DNA of 64,000 nt. It comes from Odontesthes bonariensis (taxonomy: Eukaryota > Chordata > Actinopteri > Atheriniformes > Atherinopsidae). Shown here piece after piece: positions 26,251 to 38,008 of the stretch. Every line of letters starts with the position of its first letter. The stretch's first letter is position 1. The notes below the pieces were generated by a model, which saw only the letters and a list, made by a program, of their open reading frames with translations, was not told the DNA's origin and ran no database searches. A program made the position numbers and the translations under genes. The stretch lies in assembly GCF_027942865.1 (NCBI RefSeq), contig NC_134524.1:19583536-19647535 (forward strand), written 5' to 3'.

Positions 26251-27339
26251 AGAGAACAGTTTGTTTAGTGTACAGCGAGTGTGCGCATGTGTGTGTTTGG
26301 TAAGCTTGATTTCATGACTAAGGCGTGATAAGATAAGTAGGGAGAAGGGCAACGCTGTCCGCAACTTTCTCCTCTTAAACCTCTGCAGTCATAAGAAAAA
26401 CCACAGTAAAGAGTAAAAGTGAAGCTGCTTAATGCTTCAGAGTCACATAACCAGTACATTACAGGCTTATCATCATTGTGATAACATCTGCAGAACATTT
26501 TTGCCAAACAGTAAACAAGCTTTGTTTGAAAATAAATTGGCCAGAGCTTTGATTTACTCCAGTTTTTGCTTGTCAAAAAGGCAAACTTTAGAACTCATTG
26601 AATAAATAATGGTAAAATTGTGAACAGATAAGTGGACTGAGCATCGCTTATCTTTCTCAGCGGTGCTTTATATAACAAGCCGCAATTACTAACGCACTAT
26701 ATGACACTCATAATAGTGATGATACATGAGAGGCAGTTTATGGGATTCGGTTTATTGCCGAAGGACACTACTGATCTCCCAGTTAAATGATGATATCATG
26801 AGCCATAAACTGCATTTCAACCACAGTTACCCTCAAGGTTTGTTCAGAATTTTGAAACTTTAGGGAACCCACCCTCCTCTTGCTGTGGGCTCAGCTTCAA
26901 ACCTTGTTACTGCTTGAATGGGAAGGTTTTTTTTCTTTCTTTTCAAGTTTGTATCGGACTCGCCCATTCTGTCATTGTGTTTTTTTTTTTTTTTTTTATG
27001 TAATGAGCTTTTTCAGAGGGTAAGAAGTGCAAGTAAGCAAGAAAATCCAACTGAAATCTTTTCAGCAGAGACAGGACATCTGAAGCCAATCAGGGGGCTC
27101 AAAAGTTGCCTGAAATGTTGACAAAGTGAAAATAAATCACGAGCTTATTTATCTAATTATCAGATACTCTCACCATGTGTCTGCTCAGAAGCACAGCCCC
27201 CCCACCCTTGTCCGGAGTCCTTCCTTCAGATCACTGATGGTTAAATAATCAACACAATGACCGCAGCAGTCTGGCGCACATCTGGCACGCGATAACACGC
27301 GTAACGTTACCGTCAGACTTAAACGCCACGCTGAAGACA

Positions 27340-27560
27340 GATCCTGATGAGGAAAAAAAAAAAGAAAGAAAGAAGAAGCCTGGTCGGGCAGAAACCGTCC
27401 GCTATTCCAAACCAAACCCCTACACATGCAGGACGAGCTGATTTCTTGCAGTCAGCAGTGAAATCCCGACCGGAGCAGAGGAGGAGCGGGCGGGGACAGA
27501 GCAGCGCAGAGCCGAACAGTTTCCAGCCGCAGGAAGTCAGAAGCACTCACATCCTGTTCA
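27340..27560 (-). promoter_or_regulatory. GC-rich candidate promoter of abcg2
   Basis: This block has clustered CpG and a GC box GGGCGGGG (27488-27495) in otherwise AT-rich DNA, about 2.7-2.9 kb upstream of the abcg2 start and between abcg2 and ppm1k. It is the best promoter candidate by composition. No TATA box was assigned. Confidence 0.35.
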
Positions 27561-27964
27561 ATCTAATTCTGACCAAATGAATCAGCAGCAAACCCATCCA
27601 TCTGCCCGTTCTCTGTTCCAAGCCGTTTTAATTGCGACACTCTTGAAATCCAGGCGATCGGTGATCGACCTGTTCCCGGTTCGGCATTTTTCATCATTTC
27701 TTATGTAAGTCAGGCAACTTCTCCATGCAGAGCAACAACTTTCACTACTATCCAAGTGACTGGGATTCTCACATCCCCACAACAGGCCACCGGATGTTAT
27801 TAGCACGTTTTTTTCTTCTTCATCAGCTGGAAAACGTTTGCTCTGTGATACTTTGTGAGCACAACCATTAAAAAAAAAAAAAAAGCTGTGCCACGTCCTG
27901 ATCCATCTCATAACCTATTTTACAGCGAGGTGTGGAAACTCAGAAAATAAGGAAGAAACAACAG

Positions 27965-28165
27965 AACAATATTTGCTTTGACCACCTTTAATCTCCAACA
28001 CAGCCTGGACCCTCTGAGACTGGCTTTCTTGTAATTTCTTTAAGTATTCTTCAGGAATAGTTCTCCAGGCTTCTTGAAGAACATTCCAGAGTTCTTCTTT
28101 CTTCTGTTGTTTGGTTCTCTGTCAAGATGATCCCACACTGCTTCAGTAATGTTGAGGGTCCGGGC
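27965..28165 (-). mobile_element. Tc1/mariner transposase remnant (C-terminus)
   Basis: The minus strand reads ELWNVLQEAWRTIPEEYLKK, then LQESQSQRVQAVLEIKGGQS and KY. This is the conserved C-terminal end of fish Tc1-like transposases. Stops occur just upstream in frame and no N-terminal or DDE part is present, so this is a degraded fragment. Confidence 0.75.
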
Positions 28166-28193
28166 TCTGGGGAGGATTCATCCCTCCATCAGA

Positions 28194-28814
28194 CCTGCTG
28201 CTGTCAGGATCTGGGATTTTTGTGATGTTTTTTGTGACTTGGTTATTGGTATTTTTGTTCAGTGCCTATTTGTGTTTTCTGTGTTGGATCAGTCTTTGTT
28301 TCATTTTGGTTCTGTTGTCTTGGTATTCAGTTGTTTAATTAATCCTTGTGTATTCTTTGTGTTAGATTAATTTTCAAGTTAGTATGCTCTCCCTCACCCT
28401 CTGTCTCCTGCCCTCTGCCCTCTTCACTCTCACCTGCAACCCATTACTAATCAGCCACCAGTTCCCACTCCAGCAATCACCTCCCCAGTGTATTTGCCTT
28501 TCTAGTTCCACCACTCCTCGCCAGATCCTCGTCCTATACTTCGGTATTCCTTGTCTAGTCTTATCTAAAATCATAGTGTGTATTCCTTATCTTCTATGTC
28601 TGTATTGTCTGTTCCTACGCCCCTGGTCCATGGTTTCCCTCGTCAGTCCTCTCTGCACGTATTTCAGTCTGTTTTGTTATTTTCTTAGTTTTATGTTCAG
28701 TTTAGTTTTTCAGTATTCCAGCCTTTGCTGCGCTTTTGTTTATAGCTTTGAAAATAAATCCATTAACTTCATTTTGGCTCTCGTCCGTGTCTGCACCTGG
28801 GTCCTCCCTTAACG
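28194..28814 (+). repeat. T-rich dispersed repeat, class uncertain
   Basis: This stretch begins TGTCAGGATCTGGG, is strongly T-rich on the plus strand, has an AATAAA near 28751, and ends TGCACCTGGGTCCTCCC then a CATGACA. The TG...CA ends would suit a solo LTR, but no target duplication was seen. The 3' end resembles that of another repeat at 59431-59770. Confidence 0.4.
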
Positions 28815-29040
28815 CACCATGACAGTTGCCACTGGTTTTCAGTCCACTTCTTGTGTCATTTGGCACACCTCAGCCTTTTCTCCCTGTTTCCCTTACATAA
28901 TAAAAGACCATTTCTCACCCTCATTGAGGCAAAAATACAGCACAATCACTGAGGTAAAAAGAGACGTATACTTAAGATACAATTTTCTTTCGTTGTATAT
29001 GTTGTCAGTTTTAACAGTTAGATAGTTGTAACTACAACTG

Positions 29041-29236
29041 GTGAGAGGCAAGGTTCCCCATGGACGGGCTTTAGAATCAGCAGTTAATCTAACATCCATG
29101 TGGTGGGAACCTGGAAATAACGTGCATGGGGAGATTGCACAAACTCCACATGGAAAGGCCCCAGCTGGTATTCAAACTGGGAACCCTCTTGTTTTGAGGC
29201 GACAGCTAACCACCACACCACCGTGCAGCCTCATAG
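29041..29236 (-). mobile_element. tRNA-derived SINE
   Basis: Read on the minus strand it starts GGCTGCACGGTGGTGTGGTG and GTTAGCTGTCGCCTC (A-box region), then a decayed B box (AGTTTGAATACC), then GGGGCCTTTCCATGTGGAGT. This order is that of a common teleost SINE. It ends near 29041 without a preserved tail. Confidence 0.65.
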
Positions 29237-30453
29237 AAATGTTCAAGCTTTCTGGATTTATGGACATTGCACACACAGTCATAACTGAATCGCTTCATTG
29301 GACACAGAGAAGAAACATGACTTATGGATAAGAGATCATAGCTTTTTAGAAATTAGTCAGTGAGAGTGAATTTGATCTGACATGTCTTACTTGCAGCCCT
29401 ACCACATCTCATGCAACATAATGCTAAAATCATTGTAGCCAATGTAATGGCAGGAGTGGTCCTGCCATTGAGCTCAGTCAAAATGCGAGTGGCTGCTGGT
29501 TTTCTAATAACAGACACGGCCATGATCTCAAAATGGAAAAGTTTGAACTGCTCTACTTCTCAGCCTGAATCAAGTTGTCATCATAAAATACAACAAATAA
29601 TGGATTAGGGACTTGCTTTTTGTTCTTAGAATATGACTTTTAAACATATTCAGGAATATGTATTTCGGACATCTGACCACTAGAGGGCAATAAAGTACCA
29701 TCTACATTTACAAGAACTTGTGAGTTATTTTTTTTAGTTTGAAATGGTCATATTTTAGGAGAAGGACATGCTCTTCTAGCATCACGTTGTTTTTTTTACT
29801 GCCCCAAATAGAACGAGTCTTCAGTGATGTGCTGACAAGCACGAAAGAATAAGAAGTGTAAAAAAATTTAAACTCTAAATGTCACACACTGAAATTGGTC
29901 CATACAAAAATAGCCACAGTTTCAAAACACACTCTAACATGGCTACTTACACCGAGGCATTTCCTGAAGGTCAGCACACGCGCAATCTATCACAAGGGTT
30001 TAAGGGTCCAGTAACAGTGTGTCCCCGGTTTGGGAGGTATTTTGTTTCACTGCACTTACTTAAATTTTAATGCGAGTATGTGTGCTGTTTGCACCTTCTG
30101 TCACCTTGAGAGAACTCAATGGATCTCAGTGGTTCCTATATTTATTCTCAATCATCTCAACGCGCGCACATTGGCAGAGCCTGAGATTCCTGTTACACTA
30201 TTGGCCGTCTAAGAGGGAAATCGGCTGCCAGTCAATTTTATGAGCTACTCGTCTTGCTGCCAGTGTTGTCAGTGTATTTTGAAAAGTTGGGCCTAAATAC
30301 AATGTGCTCTGTAAGGACTATATCACACAGCACGTGAGGTTTGGCTGGTGGTTATTAGAAACTGTAGCGATTATTTAGTCTCATGGTTGTATTAAAGAGA
30401 AAGAAAGTGAACTGTAAACGAGAAGAAGAAAAAATACAGTAGCTTGATTATCA

Positions 30454-30797
30454 CACTGGAAAAAATGCCCCTCCAAAAATAAGTAAAAAAAACAACGAAT
30501 ACAAGACGTTTTTGCTTGAAATTAGCAAAAAAATCTGCCAATGGAACTAGTGAAAATCAGCTTGTCAAGATTTCTTGAAATAAGATGTGATATTTACGAC
30601 TTTTGAGATAAAAGTGATCTTGAAATTAGCTTAAAAACCTCTTCAAATGTAAAAAAGATGTATTGTCTTCAAACAAGTCCCTATATCTGGCTGAAATAGT
30701 ACTTGTTAGGCAGTTGTGTCTTATATTAAGTGCAATGAGATATTTGGACTAGAAATGAGACAAATATACTTGGTAAGACTTTGATTTTTTTCCAGTG
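30454..30797. mobile_element. hAT-like MITE
   Basis: The ends are CACTGGAAAAAAT and its inverse TTTTTTTCCAGTG. The 344-bp interior is AT-rich with repeated TTGAAAT/AAGATTT motifs and has no ORF. The 8-bp flanks (GATTATCA and CAGGATCA) match only partly, so the family call rests on the ends and size. Confidence 0.6.
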
Positions 30798-31233
30798 CAG
30801 GATCAGTTCTGGAACTGAACAGTACCACGATGGGAAAAAGAAAACAGTTTCTTTAACAGTAGGTACTGATACTATCCTTCAGATAATGACATTTGTTGAA
30901 ATGCCACCTTTTTACTTGTAATTGAGTGTTTTTACTCTCATTTAACTTAGAAACTTTGTTCCTCTTGCAGGATCCACCTGCTGTACCATTTTTAATGCTG
31001 TCTGCCTACAAAGAGTTTAATTCTACTCTTACCTGCAGTGATCTCCATAAGTGCACCTATAACAGGTGTCCTGACTGATCACATGTGCACTGAAAGAAAA
31101 AGATAACCATCGATTGTACGGCAGCAGTAAATTTACAACGTTAACACAAACCTTGTGTAAAAAGTCAAAGCAAGCCTTCAAAATAACTTCGGAAGAAAGC
31201 AAAGGAAACAAAGCCAAGTTTAACATGTCAAAC

Positions 31234-31239
31234 TTTATT
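31234..31239 (-). terminator. Candidate poly(A) signal of ppm1k
   Basis: AATAAA on the minus strand, about 0.7 kb after the ppm1k stop codon. It is the first clear hexamer found by eye downstream of the gene; cleavage site not determined. Confidence 0.35.
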
Positions 31240-31945
31240 CTTCCCATGGGTTCAAAATTGGAGCCCAAAGGTCAGAAGTCTGAAGGTGGACGACATTCAG
31301 ATGCCGGTGGATATCTGACAGAGTGTTAGATCTTCCATACACCTTTTGTGTTTTTGCCTTCATATGGTACATAAATGTTGCCCCCTCTACTTGGCCCTAC
31401 CCCACCAATTTCCTTTCAGATATCTGGGAATACCCATCAACCAGCAAAAAGGATGGGTAGACCTACGGAAGTAGTCAGGGCACTTGGGGGAGATTGGTAT
31501 GAGACATTGGTAGCAAAAAAAACTATCTGCTGTCATTTGTCTTCGTTTAAATTATTGAAGCTTGATTCCTCTTCAAAGACAAGTCCACATTTAGGGGATT
31601 TGACATCAAATTTACTTGAATTCAGGGAAAACACATTCACCGTCTCTTTTACGCAAAAAACATGAAAGACATTGAAATGTTTTGCCAAAAAGCAAAGCAC
31701 ATGATATTAGAAATGTGACAAACTAGACGAACACTGCTGAAAATATCTCTGTATGTACAACATATCTTATCATACACTCTATTTACATTTTTGACAAGTC
31801 AGTGGAGAACTAATGTAGTGTTACTGCGAGGCCACAGCATCTTGGGATCTTGGGAGCACATGAATAAGTCTGAATTAGAAATGGATTTTTTGTGCACTTC
31901 AAGTTAAAGGCAGGTTAAGCTCGGTCATGTTTTTGCGTGAGCTTT

Positions 31946-34900
31946 CTACGCCCATCGGCCACTCGAAGCAAAGTTCCTGCTCATGCTGTAGATGGCAGTG
32001 GAGCTTTTGTGTTTCCCCCAGGCTCCAAGCGGGATGATGACGATAGTGGCGTTGTCCTCTGAGCCGTACTGCAGCGCCTGAAACACATATTACATCATTT
32101 TCAGCTTTCCATACTGGTCCAAACAATTATTATACTGCAATTTCATGTGTAATTTGTGTGACAGTTTGATGCACGCGTGTTTGATATCATAGTAATAAAA
32201 ACAAGGGGTTGATAAAGACACACCAATAGAAGGTGCAAAAAAAGTTTTTAAGGAAAATATTAATTTGCTATAAGCCATTTTTCCACAAACCAGATGTAGA
32301 TGCCCAGAATGATAGAGACACAAAGGAATTCATGGCATCATCAGTTTTATCTTCCCCCACTTGTTCTTACAATTCTGACAAAATATGTTTTTGAAACTCA
32401 TAAAAAAAATTTGTCTTTTAAATGATGATTTAGATCTAGGTCAACTGGACTTCTTCTTGGAGACGTTGCCCCTTATTCAAGCGTTTATGATTACTATGAC
32501 CTGGATCACTAAGAATCTTCATCAACATTTAGATCTAGAACTTCCATCTCATCGAATTGCTGTTGCTGAAAACCAATATGGGTGGATAAAGGTGTCCCAC
32601 AAGGATCACAATTAGGCCCACTCTTATTTACACTCGATTTGGCACTTTGATGAACCTTTCTGTGATGATGACATCATCCTTTATGCTAGTGGTTTTCCAG
32701 CTAGTCTTCATGGTAGCCCCCTATCATCTACAAAAAAGCTGCCCCCCCTCTTCCGCCAAGACCTCAATATCTAAAGTTTAAGTGAGGAAATATCATATAT
32801 GCTAATGGTCCATTAACCTCAATGAATGTTGATTTTGTTCTATGAATTCTTAAATTTACATCAAATATGACAAGCAAACCTGTATAACGGTGTGTTCAAA
32901 TATCTTTAACAAAGAATATATCTACCTGCTGAGCGATGACATCAGCAGCCTCAGTGGGGTCTTGGCACTGGCTGATGACATCACAGATCTCCTGATCACT
33001 CAGCAGGAAGTTGATGCCATCTGTGGTCAAAGCCAGGAAGGAGTCCTTGGCATGTTGGATCTGCGGAGACGAACAGATCAGGGCTCATCCAGTGCAGTGA
33101 TCTCATGGTATGTGAGCTGATTATCAATGGAATAATGTACTATAATGTACTAATGCAACTATGTTTAAGTCTGACATCTGAAATCCTACGCATCTGACTT
33201 GACTTAAGGCTCAGAGGTCACATGGCACTGCACTACTATATTCACCATGAGTCTTTGTGTTTCTGGTTCTGCAATCACACCACTGGACTTCAGGTGGAAG
33301 TCTCCGATGCTGCGTGTCATGGCGAGCCGCCCGTTAACGTTCGCCTGACCCACACTGTTCCACGTCACGAAGCCACCCAGCCTCTTGATCCTTAACACAA
33401 ATATACACAACAGTTTAGTTACTTCTCTGGGGAAAGTATAGGGTCTGAATTGGGCTGCACCAGGTGCTCAGAATGCATCTGAAGAAGATGGAGGTGAAAT
33501 GTGCAAAACAAAATATTTGGGATTCAGACAAAGAAGTAAACCTTAATGATTCGTACCAGCAGTTTTTAACATGAGTATACCAAATAGCATGGAAAAACAT
33601 CTGTTGAAGAATGGCCAGCTATGTGTCATAGTGCTCGTTTCAGTGGGTGTTATCATGTTGGGAGTCCTTAATCTATATTTGACCTTTTACAAAGCATCCC
33701 AAATTTGGAATTGGGAACGTACATTAAACACAATTTCATATCCACTCTTGTTAGGCCCACATTGCTCTCTGTGGAATGTCCCTGATGTTCGTGATCCTCA
33801 TCAAGATGTTTCCAATAGTGATAGACCAACAAACCTTGATAAGAGCAACTGTCACTGAGCTGCGTCAGTGGATGTTTGTTTTTGCATGTACAAAGTTGTT
33901 GCACGAACAATGACCGATCGATGCTGCATTTTACATGTCAAGTATATGATTAAATCATGAAAGGGGGAAAATCCATTACAAAACCAATCTAAGAAGCTGA
34001 AGCTACATAACATTTACAAAGCCCAAACAGCTGAAAGATGAGTCCTCCATACAAGGCTGGCCAGCTTTTGCAGTTTCTAAATAGTTTGGCTTTGGTGAGC
34101 TGGTTTCCTGTAAGAGATTCTGGAGCTGTTACATAGGGTAAAGGAAGACTGAGAGGGAGTGTAGATTTGACTAAATTCTTTCAGTCAGCTAGTCATATGT
34201 TACCTTACCTCAGCGGAGTGTCCGCTACAAAACCTTGACAACCTTAAGACGTAAATATCAACTAAATGCTTCGTGTTGCATAAGAAAATGTGTGATTCAA
34301 TTTAAATTTAATCACAGCTTAAATTTAGCAATGATTCTAATATGAAAGCTGCTGGAACTGGCTCCAAATGAGTGACATTTAAAGACAATTTAAAGTCTTT
34401 GACTTTGCATCTGCGTTTCACATACGCAGAAACTGAGCACCAAAGGGTTTGCATGTTTGATTGGTGTCCAGAGTTAAACTTAGGCTCGCCCTGCTGTTAC
34501 ATAACAACAGCTCCTTTTAGCTGAAGGGAATCCCAAACCTGTCGGCCCGCAGCTCTGCTCTTATTTCCACTATTAATAGAAGGTCGTTCCACTTTGGCAC
34601 ACTGAGGAGTCTATTTATACCTAAGGGCCTGACTGACTGCTGCTGGAAACCTGCACTGCTGCACTCTTTCCTCCGTGCTGTGCAGTGATTTTTGATGAAA
34701 AAAAGTGAGCATCCACCGTTACACTGACAATTCTCTGTTCTAAAGAGTAGCAAAAAATAAGACTAAATGCTTGTGACCAACCTATTGAGTTTTTTTGCAG
34801 TGTAGCTTTTAGCACTAATAAGAAAAACGAGTGCTGTAGAGACATTAATTGGGATTGGATGAATTTGACTAATTTGGATTTGAATTAATCTGATTTCTTT

Positions 34901-37900
34901 GAATTATGATTGTATTACAGTGAAAGTGGCTTGAATTGGACTGTATCTTTGAAGTGCCTTGTTATACATTTGTTATAATTCGGTGCCATATGAGTAAAAC
35001 TCAATTGAGTTCAATGAAAAGGAACCATGTACCGTTGAATCTCGTCTTTGCGGTCAGGTGTGTGGTCGATGGTGAGCTTTTTTGCTCGTCCCTTCCTGCA
35101 CAACATTGCCCGACTGTCACCAACGCTGCCGACCACCAGCTCCACGCCATCACGCAACATAGCAACTGTTGCTGTGGTACCAGCTGTCAGGAAGGAGGCT
35201 GGGGAGAAAGATATGAGACATGATTTTTCAAATAATAAGCTTAAAGTAAGTCATTTTCAAGCTAATGGCTTTGCACTCAAATTAAAGTACTTTTTGTTGT
35301 GATTTTTTACAGGGCAGCAGAAATCTCAAGCCTTTGTTGTCTCTCTTGTCAGATGACAGATGAGTATTGTCTCCATGTAGTCTGTCTGATAAATATGTGT
35401 TGATTTTTTTATGTTGATGACTCTCAGATTTACCTACCACTGAAACCTAGAGATTTTGGATGTTGAATGAAAAGTAAAAGCCAACTTTTTTCAGCTCAGA
35501 CTTTTAGAAAAGGTCAAACCTTCTCTTTCTTTGTATGACCTTGAGATGGCTGCTCATGCACTTATCAACTCTAGATTAAATTAGTCCAATCATTATGTGC
35601 TAGAATGTCCCAGGTGCTTAATTTCACTCATAAATGATAAAACGCTGCTTATTATATATAAATGCTTGAATGATCTTGTATAAACCTATTTGTCTGACGT
35701 ATAGTTGCCTTATGCTCCAGGCTCTACCCTAAGGTAATTGAATAGGGAGCTTGTAGCTGTCCGAGACCCAGATTTGTCTTCTACTCCCTGTAGAAATGTG
35801 AAAATTTAATTTATCCTGAAAGTCAACCATGCAGCTTTAGACTATTATTATCTGATAACTGATGGAAGATTTTGTGAATAAAAGCAACCCTGAGGTAAAA
35901 TGACTATATCTGTATAAGCATATCTCACCATTGTTGAAGTAGCCGAGATGCGTGTGCAGCGCCTTGTCAGCATCTAAAAAGGCTTTCTTTAAAACTCTCT
36001 CCAGATCATCGTCCTCCTCCAGAGCATCTCTGTACCAAAACATTCAGTAATTTCAGTAAGTGTGGTGGTTAAGTGTGTTGTGGTAGTTATTTCAGCAGTA
36101 AAAAGATAGATTCTCAACCTGATGAACTTTTCCATGAAGGTGTAGCAGTAGTCGGCAGCATGTGGGCCACCATGGCCGTCGAACACGGCGAAGTACAGCA
36201 GGTTATCGTGAATATGGGCGATACGGAGACGGTCCTCATTCTGCTTCCTGAGACCCAAAACAGATGCACTGCCGACCCGAGACAGACTGACCTGAGGTAC
36301 AAGGACAAACATGTCCAACTTTCATCTGCTTAAGCACACCAATGATGTAATCTGTCTTTTAATCCATTCTTTCATGTATTTATCCTTGCAATTATCTGTT
36401 TCTTCCACCCTTCATCTCATTGTGATGCCAATAATTCACACAATTATCTATCTACTTATTTATCAATCAAAATGCATACTTGTGGAATTGGTTTCCCATA
36501 TCTGATACTGGAAGGGAGCAGTATAGGTTCTTCTATCCGGTTGTCCCAAATACCGAACGAGTCCCAAGTCACCGGCCGACCGCTGCCATCACTGTCAAAA
36601 CGAATTGACCCACTGGCCCTCCGTACACCCACCACACCCAACAATGATACGCCCGCCTGAAGGACAATCATCCAGGAAAACAAAGGTAAGTCTGATGTGT
36701 ACCAACTGTTAGGTAAGAACCTGTTCAAAGACATTTTGTATTGCAAAAATTATTGCTAGAAACCAGTAGAAAGCATCTTGTGGATCTGGTCCTGAATATG
36801 ATGGGAAATTGTGTGACTAAAAAATGAGATGTGAGACCACCTTCCACTATGTGAAGTAATAGTTACCTTTGAAAAATTGGGTGATTGAGGAAGTATACAT
36901 GGCAAAGGTACTGATAAATGTTTCAGTCACATCCAGACATGTGAAAAGCAAAGTACAACCTCTCCCAATCCTATGGCTTTATGTATCAGGATGACAGACT
37001 GCTTAAAGACTGCCATCTTGTTTTCTACAAATGTAAGGCTGTGCATTATGACCCAACATTTATACTTTGGTTATCTATCCAAAGGACATTATTTTCCAGA
37101 AGTCTTTTTGTTTTTAAAGATGCAACATTGGAAACATAACCTGTGCTGCCATGTTCTTCTTAGAGAGAAGAGTTTTTTTTTCACAACCTCTTCAAACAAG
37201 CCGTCTTTGTTCAGTTCTTATTTAATTTTACTATCATGGACTTCAACATTTAATATGCTAACTGAGGCCTGTAGAGTCTGAGATGTAGCTCTTGGGTTTC
37301 CTCTTAGCAAAGTTGAATGACGGACTCTACATTGTTCGGAAATGGCCTGATAAGCCTTCCCAAATTGATGGGCAGCAACAATTGCTCACAGCTATTGCTG
37401 ATGTCTTTCCTCCTTGACATTGTGTTAACCAACAATTGAATGCTCCAGAAGAACAATCTGCCAAAACTTCTGCTTTTATAGTGCTCACATCTGCTGATGA
37501 CTGGTTGACCAAGTGCATTTGATTAACGTCACCTGGCTGCTACTCACTGTCTTAATTCCTGTGGAACCAGTAAAGTTTTTTGGTTGAATAAATAATGACA
37601 CAGTGTAATAAGTATAGTTGTTCCTCTGAGGTTGTCATTACCAAACTTTTAAACCTGGAAATGATCACATTAGTTCATTATGTCCTGTTATGTAAAACCT
37701 TAGATCTGAAAGAGGATGTACTTTGTTTCACCAAGTCATCTTTAGTAGTTGTAACCAAAATCTTAACTGTGTGCTCTATTCTTCAAAAAAGTAAACATGC
37801 TAACAAAGACACAGCTGTAGAGGTCAGATTCACCTGCCCATGCGTGGAGGTTTCCGCCGAGGATCGCACAGTGAGCAGGGTTTGTCTGCCAATAGAGCAG

Positions 37901-37941
37901 CGACCAGATCGCAACAGATTCAGCAGCAAAGAAGGCGACAT
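31946..37941 (-). CDS. ppm1k: PPM1K-like mitochondrial PP2C phosphatase, complete, 8 coding exons
   Basis: Exons in transcript order: 37834-37941, 36480-36656, 36119-36291, 35929-36029, 35033-35198, 33246-33390, 32926-33060, 31946-32077. They sum to 1137 nt (378 residues; human protein 372) with all phases consistent. Family role: Mg/Mn-dependent Ser/Thr phosphatase of the mitochondrial matrix that activates the branched-chain 2-oxoacid dehydrogenase complex. Metal-site motifs are intact: NEDR (113-116), DGHGG (133-137), GDSR (213-216), TRSIGD, TTDG with Asp304, and EDN with Asp343. The first 30 residues are rich in Arg, Ser and Leu with no acidic residue, fitting a transit peptide. The C-terminus FASSGRWA matches the mammalian protein. 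It lies upstream of abcg2 on the same strand, as in human. Confidence 0.96.
32400..32690 (+). mobile_element. LINE reverse-transcriptase fragment in ppm1k intron
   Basis: The plus strand contains a readable [15 protein letters not shown] block (about 32590-32635), the conserved motif before the YxDD box in L2/Rex-type LINEs. The surroundings carry stops and frameshifts. It lies in the last ppm1k intron. Confidence 0.65.
34845..35020 (+). mobile_element. L2 LINE 3' end fragment
   Basis: This stretch parallels the last 170 bases of the L2 copy ending at 15476. Shared features are alternating GAATTGG motifs, then AAGTGCCTTG, a decayed GGCGCTATAT, and a short AATTGAGTTCAAT tail. It directly abuts the ppm1k exon at 35033-35198, on its intron side. 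Confidence 0.6.
35408..35800 (+). mobile_element. LINE fragment with YVDD box
   Basis: The plus strand reads [13 protein letters not shown] from 35410, a reverse-transcriptase catalytic box. Decayed pieces of the C-terminal block follow (ALINSRLN near 35565, KCLNDL near 35660). Frames are broken. It lies in the ppm1k intron between exons 4 and 5. Confidence 0.7.
36940..37620. repeat. Dispersed DNA-transposon-like repeat
   Basis: It begins near CATGTGAAAAGCAAAGTACA, shared with the scrap at 5638. It continues through ATTTAATATGCTAACTGAGG, then CTTCCCAAATTGATGGGCAG, and ends near 37620. I recall this order of segments from a common teleost non-coding repeat, but its superfamily was not determined. 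It lies in the first ppm1k intron. Confidence 0.5.
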
Positions 37942-38008
37942 GGCTTACTGCTTTCTACAGTTGTGAAGATTTTACAAGGGGAAGAAAAACCTGGCCGGTA
38001 GTAGATTT
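37942..38008 (-). other. ppm1k: ppm1k 5' UTR part of the first coding exon
   Basis: An acceptor (CTTTCAG on the minus strand, 38009-38015) precedes 67 nt of leader before the ATG at 37939-37941. There is therefore a further upstream noncoding exon. Confidence 0.6.

Larger units (their letters stand above)
24630..31945. other. Intergenic region between abcg2 and ppm1k
   Basis: No protein-coding gene was recognised. Outside the Tc1 remnant, SINE, T-rich repeat and MITE listed separately, the sequence is AT-rich with homopolymer runs (poly-T at about 26978-26997) and short frames without motifs. The ppm1k poly(A) site and the abcg2 promoter should both fall here. Confidence 0.6.

Noticed and set aside
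36657-36746. Upstream Met extension of the second ppm1k exon
   Set aside because: A good acceptor at 36657-36659 and an in-phase first exon at 37834-37941 with a transit-peptide-like start explain the N-terminus better.
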